A DNA stretch of 64,000 bases, taken from Agroathelia rolfsii. Lineage: Eukaryota; Basidiomycota; Agaricomycetes; Amylocorticiales; Amylocorticiaceae. Below are positions 10,759-21,900 of the stretch, in pieces. Made by a program: the position numbers and the translations under genes. The notes under the pieces are model-generated. The model saw nothing but the letters and a program-made list of their open reading frames with translations. It had not been told where the DNA came from and made no database searches. The stretch covers positions 4,588,001-4,652,000 of the forward strand of contig JABRWF010000001.1 of NCBI GenBank assembly GCA_018343915.1, written 5' to 3'. Each line of letters begins with the position of its first letter. Position 1 is the first letter of the stretch.

Positions 10759-11254
10759 ATTCAAGGCCTTGTATGGAGCCAGGGACTTTGGCAGACATGC
10801 ACTACAGCAGCTCAAGGACCTTCAGCAGCATTCCCAGTCCGTGCAAGACTACGCCAGCAAGTTCTACTCTCTAGCAGCTCAGACTAAGTTGTCGGAGGAG
10901 GATCAGCGGGTTCGCTTCTTTGATGGGCTACACTCAAGAGTTCGTGGAGTAATCGGAGGATATAGCAAGGATCACAAGGACACCTTGGAGCACCTGGTGG
11001 AAGCGGCGATTGATGCGGAGGAAGGCCTTAGGTCCGTAGGACTTTGGCGCGATAATTGGAGGCCTTCCGGAAATGGCCAGAGTGGAAGCAGAACCTCCGC
11101 TAATCCTATAGTCATTAATGCAGGCCTAACGACTAGTCCTCCGCACTCCGCAGGCTTTCCGCAATAGCCCCATCCACGAAGGGACATGTCCTTAGTGCAA
11201 TGCTTCAACTGCCAGCAATACGGACATTTTGCAGCAGACTGTACCAATCCTAAG

Positions 11255-12129
11255 TGTCAAGAGCTGCCTTCGCAGCTAGCTTGGGCGGTGCGGCGATGCC
11301 CCTGGAGCGCTAACTGCTAAGCTGCTCACTGCCGGATGGCAGCCCTGTGGGTTCGTGGAGTCGCCTCTTTGATATCTCGGGGCCTGCAGCAATACGGATG
11401 GCGCGGTGAGCAGTCAGGCGTACGGCAGGTTGAACGGGAAGTCCGGCAAGATCAGGCGTAGAACAAGAGATGTCAAGCCAGAGAGAAGAACTAGACGAGA
11501 TGCTCGAGGACGCTCGAGTCCACAGGTTGACCGCTGACGATGCAGCGGGTGTAGGGCTTGTTTAGGGCCAAACACACTTAATTTTCCGACTACTGTAACT
11601 ACTACATCAGGTACAGTACATATATACGAAGTACAGTAGTCGTGAAAATGATAAATAAAGCAATGGAGGGAAAACAATAAGAACAATAAGGAATAGCACG
11701 CGCCGCGCGCTCTGGTAGTCGTGCCACGCTGTGCACGAAGGCGGGGGTGCCTTCCTTTGGAACCATCGGCGGTCTGACCATCGATCAGAGCGCGATCATG
11801 GGGAAAGTCCAAGCGCAATCTTCCCAGATAGGAAGGATCCGCTGGTGCGGGCACATGGCGACTCGGGGATTGACATCGAGAAGGCTAGTCGGCATGTGGA
11901 ATGCTCTGATGGACAGAAGCGTATCGATGATGGGAAGGAAGCATGAAAGGCAGCCTTGCACATGGCTCCGGGGAAACGTCGGCGGACACATCGGAAATGT
12001 GTCCAATGCGCGGGGTACGCAGCAACTCAGAAGGGAGGACGTCGCCGGTGACTCCGTCGTAGATGTTCGCATGTGTTGATGTATGCAATCGGGGCGTTCG
12101 GCGGCCGGGTGCGTTGGCGGGTCGTGACA
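11255..12129. repeat. Solo LTR of a distinct, GC-richer family
   Basis: It is 875 bp with ends TGTCAAGAG and GTGACA and the perfect TSD CTAAG (11250-11254, 12130-12134). It is inserted just after the zinc knuckle of E2 gag. Its sequence is unrelated to the E1, E2 and E3 LTRs except at the terminal 5 bp. A decayed relic of its start occurs in reverse at 26399-26475. Open frames inside it (for example 11414-11854 on the minus strand) look like chance ORFs. I cannot fix its orientation. Confidence 0.85.
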
Positions 12130-12331
12130 CTAAGGTGACCCACTACCAGGCAGCACAAGTGGGAACCAACCCTCCAAAGCCTCCGCCACAAAATCCCGCA
12201 AGGATTCAAGCGTCCTCCGCCACTCAGGCCCCCGCCGGAGTGGATGGAAGCAGTTCGGGGTTGACTATGGAGGACCTGCAAAAGATGGTCGAAGAGCAAG
12301 CACTAGCCTTTGCGGCACTTAAGGACCGATT

Positions 12332-12338
12332 GGGTTTT
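12332..12338 (+). promoter_or_regulatory. -1 frameshift heptamer, E2 gag-pol
   Basis: The gag frame reads TTG GGT TTT TAA, giving G_GGT_TTT directly before the stop. The -1 frame continues without a stop (FLRGLEERAILADPY) into the protease. Pol has no upstream ATG, so frameshifting best explains its expression. Confidence 0.72.
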
Positions 12339-15300
12339 TAAGAGGGTTAGAAGAAAGGGCCATTCTGGCTGACCCATATATTCAAAATAGATTGTCTTCT
12401 TTTTCAATATGTAATTCTACCTCCATTTCTATCTTTTCTTCTGTCTCAGGTGCAAATGGACAACACCTGCATATACCAATTATGTTCCATGGACTTTTTT
12501 CATCTCTTTCTACCTCAGCTATGATTGACTCTGGTGCTTCTTCATCTTTTGTGCATGAAAACTTTGTAAAGAAAAATAAAATTCATGTACAAACTTTACC
12601 CAAACTAATTTCCATGTACAATATAGACAATTCCGCAAACAAGTCTGGCTTGATCACACATGTAGCTGTATTAAATACTACGATTGGAGATGTTAGAAAG
12701 CGCCTTCCGTTCCTAGTCACAGACATTGGGCCAGAGGACGTCATACTTGGAATTGACTGGTTGCGTTTGGAGAACCCAGTCATTAATTGGAAACAGGCAA
12801 ACATAAAGTTGGACTCAGATGTTAGGATATCTGCAGCAGCGGAGCTCCGTTCACTTCCAGAATGGGCAAAGGAGTATAGCACGGTTTTCTCTAAAGAGGA
12901 TTCATTCCGCCTCCCCATAAGAAAGCCATGGGATCACAAAATTCTTCTAAGGGAAGGAGCTGATCTCAAAAGGAGTAAGGCATACCCCCTGTCACCTAAA
13001 GAGTCTGAAGCACTTGATGAATACCTGGAAGAGAACCTTACGAAGAAATATATCCGGAAGTCAGAAAGTTCAATCGCTGCTCCAATGTTTTTTGTTCCCA
13101 AAAAAAACGGTACTCTCCGACCAGTTCAAGACTATCGGAAGCTGAATGCGGAGACAATCAAAAACGCTTACCCACTTCCGCTAATTTCCGAACTACAGGA
13201 TAAGATGACTCGATTCTGGACTTTTGCAAAGATAGATCTCCGTTGGGGTTTCAACAATGTTCGTATAAGAGAGGGAGATGAATACAAGGCCGCTTTTATT
13301 ACGAACCGTGGGCTTTTTGAGCTGCTTGTCATGATATTTGGACTATGCAATGCTCCTGCAACAATGCAGACAATGATGGATGATGTACTTTATCACTTGC
13401 ATCAAACGGGACATATTGTACACTACATTGATGATATTATCGTGGGAGGAAAGGATGAAGCGGAACTCCGGAGCTTTGTGCTAGAAGTCCTGAAAATCCT
13501 AAAAGCAAACGACCTCTATGCTAATCTTGAGAAGTTTGAGTATAATGTTCCGGAGGTCGACATCCTCGGAGCACTGATCTCCTTTGGCCAGATAAGGATG
13601 AGTCCGGAGAAAGTCAGCGGAATCTTGGATTGGCCTGTTCTGACTAAAGTGTCAGAGGTCCGCCAGTTCTGAGGGTTAGCAAACTATTACCGGAGGTTTG
13701 TCAAAAACTTCGGAGCTATTTGCAAACCATTGGATCGTCTCACCGGAAAGGTTGAATGGACTTGGGGGTCAGCGGAGCAGGAAGCATTTGACTCTCTCAA
13801 AAAGGCATTTACAACAGCACCTGTTCTAGCTGGGTACAATCAGCATGCAGAAACCAGAGTGGAGACGGATGCATCTAGCTACGCTACCGGAGCTGTTCTT
13901 CTCCAGAAGCAGTCTGATGACTCGTGGAGGCCAGTTGCTTTTCTTTCGCAGTCAATGAACCAAGCAGAACGGAATTATGATATCTGGGACAAGGAAATGC
14001 TGGCGATCATTTGAGCACTAGACAACTGGCGCCACTATTTGATTGGCTTACCTCAAACGTTTGAAATCCGGACAGATCACAAAAATCTGGAGTACTAGAA
14101 AACGGCGTGGAACCTTATGCGGAGGCAAGCAAGATGGTCTCTTTTCCTCTCGGAGTTCAACTTTGTCATTTCCTATCAAAAGGGATTGGAGAACGGAAGA
14201 GCAGACCCACTCTCTCGTCGACCGGACTTCAAGGTATCCGACTCCGAAGATAATATAAATCAAGTTGTACTAGATCCCAAGTTATTCCGTATTAACGCTG
14301 CTCGGAGAGGACATGTAGAGATTCATGGCGAAAAGGAGATCTTAGACCGGATTAGGCAGAAGGGAAGGGATGCAGAAGTGGCGGAGGCACTGTCAGTTGT
14401 CAAGGAGCTCGGACCTGTAAAATTGCAAAAAGGCATTGAGGAGTAGAATGAGGAAAATGGTCTTATTCTCCACAGAGGAAAGATTTATATCCCCCGTGAT
14501 CCAGAGCTCTGATCAGAGATCATCAAAAAATACCATGACTCCTTTGCAGCAGGTCATCCTGGCAGGCACAAGACATTGGAATTGGTTAGCAGAAACTACT
14601 GGTGGCCCGGAATCACGAAGGCTGTCAATGTATATGTTGAGTCCTGTCTAACCTGCCAAGCCAACAAAGCTTCCAGACAAGCTCCGGCAGGTCTCCTTGC
14701 TCCGCTCCTAGCTCCGGGGCGCCCATGGGAGCATGTGACTTCAGACATGATAGTGAAACTCCCAGAATCACAAGGATTCAACTCCATTCTTGTTGTGGTA
14801 GACCGTCTCACAAAGATGTGCCATTTGATTCCGACCAGAGAGGCAATCACTTCAGCGGAGATGGTGGACGTTTACCTTACACACATTTTCCGCTTGCATG
14901 GTCTTCTGAAACAGTGGACCTCCGATCGGGGCCCTCAATTTGCCAGCAAAGTGATGAGAGAGATCCATAAGCAGCTAGGAATAAAGACTTCCCTCTCCAC
15001 CGCTTATTATCCCCAGTCTGATGGACAAACGGAACGGCTCAATCAGGAGGTAGAAGCATATATTTGGAACTATGTCTCCCATCACCAAAGTGATTGGGCT
15101 GGTGTACTTCATGTGGCGGAGTTTGCTCTCAACAACCGACAGCAGGCAGCAACAGGATTTTCTCTGTTTGAGTTGAATTATGGATTTTCTCCGCATATGG
15201 ACCTCACAACGGCCGGAATTGTAAACACTGTCGGAGCGGAGAACTGGCTCGGGAAGGTCGCGGAGCTTCAAGAAGACACTAAGGCTGCCATTAACCTTGC

Positions 15301-15898
15301 AAACGAAAGAATGAAATATTATTTTGACAAACATGCAAGTGAACACCCTAAGTACACAAAGGGTAGTTTGGTATGGCTTAGTACAGAAAACCTGAAGCTT
15401 CAACAGCCTAGTAAGAAACTCTCCGCCAAGTGGGTCGGTCCTTACAAAGTGACGGAAATCGTTGGAGATAGAGCATGCCGATTGGCCATACCACGAAGAT
15501 GGGCGATCCACGATGTTTTCCACGTCTCCCTGCTGAAACCACATGTGCCATCCGCACAACATACTAAACCTCCGGAGCCCGTGGAAATTGAAGGAGAAGA
15601 GGAACATGAAGTCCAGGAGATCAAAGATTCGCGGATCAATAGGAGGACTAAAAAGATCGAATATCTTGTGGTTTGGAAAGGATATCCGGGGGAGGACTTA
15701 TGGGAAAAGGAAGCAGATGTGCGGAATGCTTCGGAGCTGATCCAAAAGTTTCACCGGAAGTTCCCAAGTGCTCCGAAGCGCCTGACAGCTGCAGTAATGG
15801 CGGAGATTCCCTTTCGACCGCTAGAAAACTTTACGGAGACAGTAGCATCAATGACGGCGGGATGGGAGCTAGGGATATTCCGGAGGAAATCCCTGTAG
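12339..15898 (+). pseudogene. E2 pol: protease, RT, RNase H, integrase, chromodomain
   Basis: The protease has an intact MIDSGASSSF (about 12522-12551) and LGIDWL. RT has FVPKKNG and the catalytic YIDDIIVG (about 13425). RNase H has ETDASSYATGAVL (about 13863). Integrase has the CX2C of its zinc motif (CLTCQA, 14643), VTSDMIV (14737), TSDRGPQF (14918) and the downstream catalytic Glu in DGQTERLNQE. A chromodomain (KIEYLVVWKGYPGEDLWEKE, about 15654-15713) ends the protein, then TAG. Premature stops lie at 13670, 14012, 14096, 14444 and 14510, all in one frame. They fit CGA to TGA or TGG to TAG. No indel is visible. Confidence 0.93.
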
Positions 15899-15909
15899 GA
15901 AGGGAGTAA

Positions 15910-16739
15910 TGTCATGAGTTGGAAAATATGGACAGAATTTTTGCAAATTATTTAATTTTTATTGGAACTATTTTTACGAATTTTCGTCTCCTTTTATCTT
16001 TTTCTTTTATTACCCTTAGGGCGTGGACTGTAGGCAGTGAACGGTCAGGTGATTGGCCCTCATGTGACTAAGCCGCACGCTACAGGAGTAATTGTGAGTT
16101 GTGCGTTTCCTGTTCATCATTCCGCACAACTCCGGAGTACAAACCTCCGACCACTGACCGATTCCTAACGGATACTGGTTCCGTTACACACCTCCGAGTT
16201 TCCGCTCCAGAGCTCCTGCGGAGCTCCGCTCCTGAGTGCGGAACCTCTGGAAGTGTTGTATCTCCACATGGCTGCCCATCGGAGTTAGGGAAAAGGTCTT
16301 CCCCTGCATAATCTACTTCCTCTATTCTTTGCCTCCGCAGCGGAACTAGCGCGGAGCTTCCGCAAGTAGTATAAGTAGTCTATGTAACTTGTCCTGAAAG
16401 GCCAGCTTTGACCTCTTCGCCTTCAGGCAAGTATTACATGTTTGTATTTCTCTTATAGTATTACTCAATGAAACTTCGCCTTCAGGGTTCATTCCGCAGG
16501 GCCTAGCCCATCTCAGCTATAGTATTCAATCACACCGGAGGTGGCGGAAATCCCCTCAAATAGTTTATAAGTCTATCGGAATAAGAGTAGGAGCCTCGCA
16601 CATAGATACGGAAGAGTACCCGGTGTTGCCCTTCAATAAATCAGGGAACATATCTGTGGGAAAACCATATTTGTGTAGTACTTCGATTGTAGTGTTTGAG
16701 AGTGTACCCTTTGCACAGTCAAGGAGTGTACCCTTGACA
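15910..16739 (+). repeat. E2 3' LTR
   Basis: It is 830 bp and follows the pol stop and a purine tract (GGAAGGGAGTAA). Most differences from the 5' LTR are C/T or G/A at CpG, and in one place TG faces CA, as expected if CG decayed on opposite strands. Confidence 0.93.
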
Positions 16740-16744
16740 AGTTT

Positions 16745-18258
16745 GAAGCATCCGTTTCTAGCCGAGTTTCTGCCATTTGTGAGTATGCTCCGAGGACTGG
16801 TGCTGATGTAAAGGCCTTCTTAAGGTTGTCAAACGCTTTTTGTTCCTCCGTACTCCATTTCTAGTCTGTCTTTCCGGTTAAACGATCAAGTGGTTTGCAA
16901 ATTTGGGCAAAGTTCTTGATGAAGCATCGGTAGTAGTTGGCTAATCCTTGGAAACGCCGGACGTCAGAGACCTTTTGGGGTACCGGCCAGTCTAGAACCG
17001 CCTTAACTTTTTCAGGGGTCATATGGATTGAGCCGAAGGATACTAATGCTCCCAGGATGTCGACTTCTGGGACATCATATTCAAACTTTTCCAGATTTGC
17101 AAATAGATCGTTTATCCTAAGAACTCTTAGCACTTCTAGGACTCTTGATCGTAGTTCCAACTCCGTTTGTGCCCCAATTATAATGTCGTCTATGTAATGA
17201 ACTAGCCACCCCATCTAGTTGAACTTATAGAACAGGTCATCCATCATAGTCTGCATTGTAGCAGGTGCATTACAGAGTCCAAATGTCATTACGGTTGGTT
17301 CAAATAATCCTTTGTTGGTAATGAAGGCAGCTTTGTGTTCATTGCCTTCTCGGATTCGGATGTTATTGAAGCCCCATCGTAAATCAATCTTGCAGAATGT
17401 CTTAAACTTGGTCATCTTGTCTTGGAGCTCGGAAATAAAAGGAAGAGGGTACGCATTTTCGATGGTTTCTGCATTGAGTTTGCGGTAGTCTTGGACTGGA
17501 CGGAGTAAACCATTCTTTTTGGGAACGAAGAACATGGGGGCGGCAATCGGACTTTCGGACTTTCTGATATATCCTTTCTCGAGGTTCTCTTTGAGGTAGT
17601 CGACGAGTGCTTCTTCCTCTTTGACGGATAGTGGATACGCCTTGCTTCTTCAAAGCTGAGCTCCATCTTTTAGTTTGATTTTGTGATCCCAGGGTTTCCT
17701 GAGCGGCAGTCTTTGGGAAGCTTCTTTTGAGAAAACCGGCATATATTCAGATGCCCATTCTGGTAGGATGCTGGATGAAATAGCTAAGCGGTCTTGGTGC
17801 ATTACTTTGCCTGCTGACCAGTCTATTACTGGGTTTTCCAAGCGGAGCCAGTCAATTCCGAGGATCACGTTTTTGGGACCTATGTCCGTGACTAGAAATG
17901 GGAGCTTCTTTCGGATTCCTCCGATACTTGTTTCAAGGATTGCAATATCTTCAATTTTTCCTTGGGCATTCAATGAGTTATCTATGTTATGTACAGGGAT
18001 TGGATGTGGTAATTTTTTTGTTTTTATATTATTTTCTTTAACAAAACGAGAATGAATAAAAGAAGAAGAGGCGCCGGAATCAATCATTGATAAAGTTACA
18101 AGGGAGGAAAATTGTCCATGGAACATAAGCGGAATATAGAGGTGCTATCCATGCACACCGGAAATAGAAACTGAGTTGCAAGAAAGAAGAGAAGAAAATC
18201 TATTGGACAAATAGGGGTCGGCCGAAATGGCCCTTTCCGTCAACCCTTCTAAAAACCC
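16745..18258 (-). pseudogene. E1 pol, first part: protease, RT, start of RNase H
   Basis: From the slip site the frame runs FLEGLTERAISADPY into a protease with intact MIDSGASSSF (about 18083) and LGIDWL. RT follows with FVPKKNG (about 17520), FNNIRIRE, then YIDDIIIG (about 17195). RNase H begins just before the E2 insertion (ETDAS). Stops lie at 18145-18147 (CAG to TAG), 17650-17652 (CGA to TGA), 17215-17217 (Gln codon to TAG) and 16861-16863 (TGG to TAG). The frame joins that at 6368 after E2 is removed. Confidence 0.9.
18252..18258 (-). promoter_or_regulatory. -1 frameshift heptamer, E1 gag-pol
   Basis: Minus strand GCG GGT TTT TAG: the same G_GGT_TTT immediately before the gag stop. Pol continues in the -1 frame. 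Confidence 0.72.
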
Positions 18259-19138
18259 GCCTTGTCCTTGAAGGCGGCAAGTGCCATGGCTTGTTGTTCC
18301 ACGAGTGCTTGGAGATCAGCCATTGTCATTGTAGAAGATCCTTTGTTGATGTTGACATTGGCAGTGGAGGTGCCTAGTTGATCAGTTGACGGGGCAGGGG
18401 GTGTTGTCGTTGTGGCTGCTTGGACTCTTGGCCTGGAACCTTGGTACCTTGAAACACGAGAATTTGTGCAGTTGGAAGCAAAATGCCCCCATTGTTGACA
18501 ATTGTAGCATTGCACTGTACTTAGGTCCCTAGGAGGGCAATGACTTCCTTGCGACGTAGCAGGAACTAGAGTAGAAGGTTGGGCTTGGGCCACATTGATG
18601 GTGATTGGGTTAGCGGCTGTTCCTTGATTTTGAAAACGGGGTTTCGGCTTCCATCCATCCATCCAAATGCCTGCGTCGCAAAGGCCTTCTTTGGCATCGA
18701 CGGCCGCCTCAATTAAATGTTCTAGGCTGTCTCGCCATTCTTTTGGGTAGCCTCCGATGACCCCCTTGATTTTTGGGGAGAGCGCTTGCCAATAGCAAAC
18801 CCTCAAATCTTCCCCTGACAACTTGGTTTGGTTTGCCAAAGTAGAGAACGTCGCTGTGAAATCTGCGACCGAAGACGTTCCCTGTCTTAGATCTTGTAAC
18901 TTTTGAAGGGCAATCCTCCCAAAGTCTCTGGCCCCATACAGCGCTTTGAACTTGGCATACAAGTCCTTTTCAAAGTTGAAAGCCTTGGTATCGATCGCGT
19001 CATCGAATTTCTGGCTCCATGCTTTTGGTGCCCCTTCTAGAAGCCCTACAAAGTAGCGCGCCTTCTTTTGGTCCGTGGAGTAGATTCCCGGATTTAACTT
19101 AATATGGTTTTCGAAGCCAAAAACAAAGGACTGGTACT

Positions 19139-19990
19139 TGTCATAAGAAGGGAAATTTTGCGGATTTTTCGAGTATTTTCTTGTAATATTTGGACTAGTA
19201 TTTACGAAGTTATGATATTTTCTTTTTCTTTTCCTTTCATTTTCTTATTTTTCTTATAAAAATTACCCTTTAGGGCGTGGACTGTGGGCAGTGCAGTGGT
19301 CATGTGATTGGCCCTCACGTGTTCCAAGCCGCATGTCACAGGAGTAATCTCGGGGCTGCGCAAACTTCTATTTCATCATCACGCACAGCCTAGGAACACA
19401 AGACTTCCTTCCCTAATCAATTCCTAATGGTTACCGGTACCGGTCCGGAAACGGATCTCCACACGGATGCCTGGTGGAGTTAGGTTAAAAGATCTTCCCC
19501 TGCATTGCCACAACTATGCTTCTATCTCCCTCTACGCACAGACCATTATTGCTGTGCATGGACCATTCAATAGTAGTATATATAGCGCATGTAACTTGTC
19601 CTGAAGAGCTCAGCTTCAACCTCTTCACCTTCAGGCAAGTAACCAAGTTTGTATTCCCTCTAAGTAGATTGCTAATAAACTTCGCCTTCAGGGTATACCT
19701 TTTGGCCTAGGCCTTCCGTCCTAGCCACTCTCTCTCTCTCTCTCTCTCTATACCTTACTTGTGAGTGGTGTAAATCCCCCAAAACGTGTGTGCGTGAATA
19801 AGAGCCCGATTTCGTAAGAGATAAGAAAGTACCCGGCGTACCCTCAATAGACACAGGGATTGCGCGTCTGTGGGAACACTCTTATGTAGGTACTTTGATA
19901 GTTTAGTGTTAGGGTGTGTATTGTTTGATTACACGCACAAGTAGGCTCCCCACACCCAACGTCGTATAGTCAAGGAGTATACCCTTGACA
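19139..19990 (+). repeat. Solo LTR (E1 family) in E1 gag
   Basis: It is 852 bp in plus orientation, opposite to its host. It begins TGTCATAAG (a variant of TGTCATGAG) and ends CCTTGACA. The TSD GTACT is perfect (19134-19138, 19991-19995). Its AGCTTCAACCT segment (about 19609) exactly complements the E1 PBS type. Confidence 0.94.
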
Positions 19991-20570
19991 GTACTTAGTC
20001 CAGTCTCCAGCAAACTTCTCAGGTGCTTGGCCTATTTCCTTAGGGGTAGAGGTGGCAGCAGCTGTGACAGGTGCAGGTGCGGGTTGTTCCCGTTCAAGAA
20101 GGTCGGCGAAATGCGCTTGGGTTTCTTGCATCTGCTCCATAGAAGCTTGGATGCGGGCCTGGTTGGACTGGAGAAGTGACAGGATTTGGCCTAGTTCTTG
20201 TGGCAATGACATCATGGCAGGTTCTTCTTCTTCAAGGGTTTCTCTGCGTTTTTCTTTGCGGTGTTCGCGGTGGCTTTTAGGGGGAGATGGGTGATTCGGA
20301 GTAGGATGCTTCAGTGGTGTAGCGGCAGCGAAATTCGGAAGGAGAAGGGTATTCTGAGGGAGCTTCTTCTTGTCCCTCTGGTGTCTTAGGGGGAGATGCT
20401 TGCATTGAAACGGCTTCTTTGCTGGATTCTTCTTCCTCTTCCTCGGATAAATGCAGAGCTGAGCTCGACACGACTTCTTTTGTTACCTCGGGTGGGGATG
20501 CTGTGGATTTAGCGGCCCAAGGGACCAGGACTTCTTTAGGCTAGTAAGACGTACCCCTGCGTGTGCTCAT

Positions 20571-21043
20571 TCATAGAGCGAAAATGCGATCTTCTTTGTC
20601 ACTGGTGGTCGTACCAGTTTCCAAATGCGGTTGACGGGATTTTTCTTCTTCTTCTGGGGCTAGAGCTCGCCCGTATCGTAGTCACACAAAATTCACTCAA
20701 AAAATTTTAATGGCAGGGGGGGGTGGAAAAGGTGCTACTTGCACTTAGTGTCAATAAACTTTGATCCCCAAGGGGGACTCCTAGAACGCCAAACGGTTTA
20801 GGTTTGTAATGCGCTTTGGATACAGCCAAGAAATCGCGTGAGGCGTACACGCTATTCTTGTCTAAACGGAGTTGTAAATAGGCTTTGGAGGGCCATACAC
20901 AATTGCTTTCCGAAGTAGTTTGACACTTATGCACTCAGAAGTTTGTACGTAAATGAAGGGTAAGAAAATGCTCTTCGTAAGCGATCGTCACTTACTTCTT
21001 CTCAGACTGCGGGAGTCCGAGGGAACTGGTAGCTTCAACCTAA
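20571..21043 (-). other. E1 leader with self-complementary PBS
   Basis: On the minus strand the leader starts TTAGGTTGAAGCTACC. AGGTTGAAGCT (21041-21031) pairs with AGCTTCGACCT of the adjacent LTR (21438-21428) over 11 bp with one U-G wobble. No other gene is visible. Confidence 0.7.
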
Positions 21044-21900
21044 TGTCAAGGGTATACTCCTTGACTATGTGACGTTGGGCTTAGAGAGCCTACTTGTGCG
21101 CACAATCAAACAATACACTCTTTTCACTAAGTCTTTGAAGTACCTACAAATAAGGTTTCCCACAGATACGCAATTCCCTTATCTATTGGGGATGCGCCGG
21201 GTACTCCGTTATCTTACTTGTATTCGATGCTCTTAATTCACATGCACACCTTGAGGGGATTTGCACCGCCTCCTAATATAAGGGAAAAGGGGAGAGAGAG
21301 AGAGAGAGAGAGAGGGGAGAGGCTAGGACGATGGCCTAGGCCTACGAGTGTATACCCTGAAGGCAAAGATTTGATTTAGTAATCTATTTTAATGAATACA
21401 AACTTTATTACTTGCCTGAAGGCAAAGAGGTCGAAGCTGAGCTCTTCAGGACAAGTTACATGCACTATTTATACTACTATGGAAGGGTCCGTGCGCAGCT
21501 TTGTTAGTCTGTGCGCAGAGGGAAATAGAAGCATAGATGTGGCAATGCAGGGGAAGATCTTTTAGCCTAACTCCACCGGGCATCCGTGTGGAGATCTGTT
21601 TCCGGACTGGTACTGGTAACCATTAGGAATTGATCAGGGAAGGAAGTCTGTATTCCTAGGCTGTGCGTGATGGTGAAGTAGAAGTACGCGCAGCCCCGAG
21701 ATTACTCCTGTGACATGCGGCTTGGAACACGTGAGGGCCAATCACATAACCACTGCACTGCCCACAGTCCACGCCCTAAAGGGTAATTTTTATAAGAAAA
21801 ATAAAGGAAAAGAAAGGGAAATGCAATAACTAATTAAATAATAGTCCAAATAATACAAGAAAATAACCAAAAATTCGGCGAAAATTCCCTTCTCATGACA
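21044..21900 (-). repeat. E1 5' LTR
   Basis: It is 857 bp. A canonical TATAAATA (21473-21466) lies 35 nt upstream of AGCTTCGACCT (21438-21428). A (GA)n run is present near 21294-21315. It joins E3 gag at 21901. Confidence 0.92.

Larger units (their letters stand above)
7645..12341 (+). pseudogene. E2 gag, split by four LTR insertions
   Basis: Coding pieces are 7645-7891, 8739-9074, 10764-11254 and 12135-12341. Each junction is in frame after dropping one TSD copy. Piece 1 is an acidic N-terminus (MSSEDEDNC). Piece 2 has the gag core (EKFTGDWTKYRSFIVGFENY). Piece 3 continues it (KALYGARDFG) and ends with a CX2CX4HX4C zinc knuckle (CFNCQQYGHFAADC, about 11200-11240). Piece 4 is the tail ending DRLGF and TAA at 12339-12341. 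One premature TAG lies at 11165-11167 and fits CAG to TAG. Gag would form the particle and bind RNA. Confidence 0.9.
6369..16739 (+). mobile_element. E2: full-length Ty3/Gypsy chromovirus-type element inserted in E1 pol
   Basis: Identical-length LTRs (830 bp, 6369-7198 and 15910-16739) flank a leader, gag and pol on the plus strand. The TSD AGTTT is perfect (6364-6368 and 16740-16744). E2 splits the E1 RNase H just after its first aspartate motif. Internal solo LTRs at 7892-8733, 9075-10758 and 11255-12129 account for 3.4 kb; without them E2 is about 6.96 kb. Both frames are continuous apart from six nonsense codons. The LTR differs in sequence from the E1 type but has the same termini and promoter layout. 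Confidence 0.93.
18249..20570 (-). pseudogene. E1 gag, split by a solo LTR
   Basis: Starts at ATG 20570 and ends at TAG 18251-18249. An acidic, proline-rich N-terminus is followed by a coiled-coil-like MSLPQELGQILSLLQSNQ (about 20213), then EKFAGDWTKY, where the solo LTR 19139-19990 intervenes. Then come QSFVFGFENHI, the core and a zinc knuckle (CYNCQQWGHFASNC, about 18470-18510). A TAG lies at 20541-20543, and a one-base frameshift near 20280 in a C run separates the acidic part from the rest. The tail ends DKAGF. Confidence 0.85.
1728..21900 (-). mobile_element. E1: full-length Ty3/Gypsy chromovirus-type element, nested in E3 and itself interrupted
   Basis: E1 has 857-bp LTRs at both ends (21044-21900 and 1728-2584), both with TGTCA/TGACA termini. 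The leader, gag and pol lie between them on the minus strand. Three inserts break it: the ORF-less LTR element 2634-4372, E2 at 6369-16739 and solo LTR 19139-19990. Subtracting them with one TSD each leaves about 7.2 kb, normal for the family. The flanks are GTTGG (1723-1727) and GTCAG (21901-21905), which fit a former GTCGG decayed at its CpG in two directions. Pol carries many nonsense codons but no frameshift; gag has one stop and one frameshift. Confidence 0.9.

Noticed and set aside
11414..11854. 146-codon minus-strand ORF inside the 11255-12129 LTR
   Set aside because: It lies wholly inside a solo LTR with TSD, has no domain, and low-complexity Leu/Phe content suggests chance.
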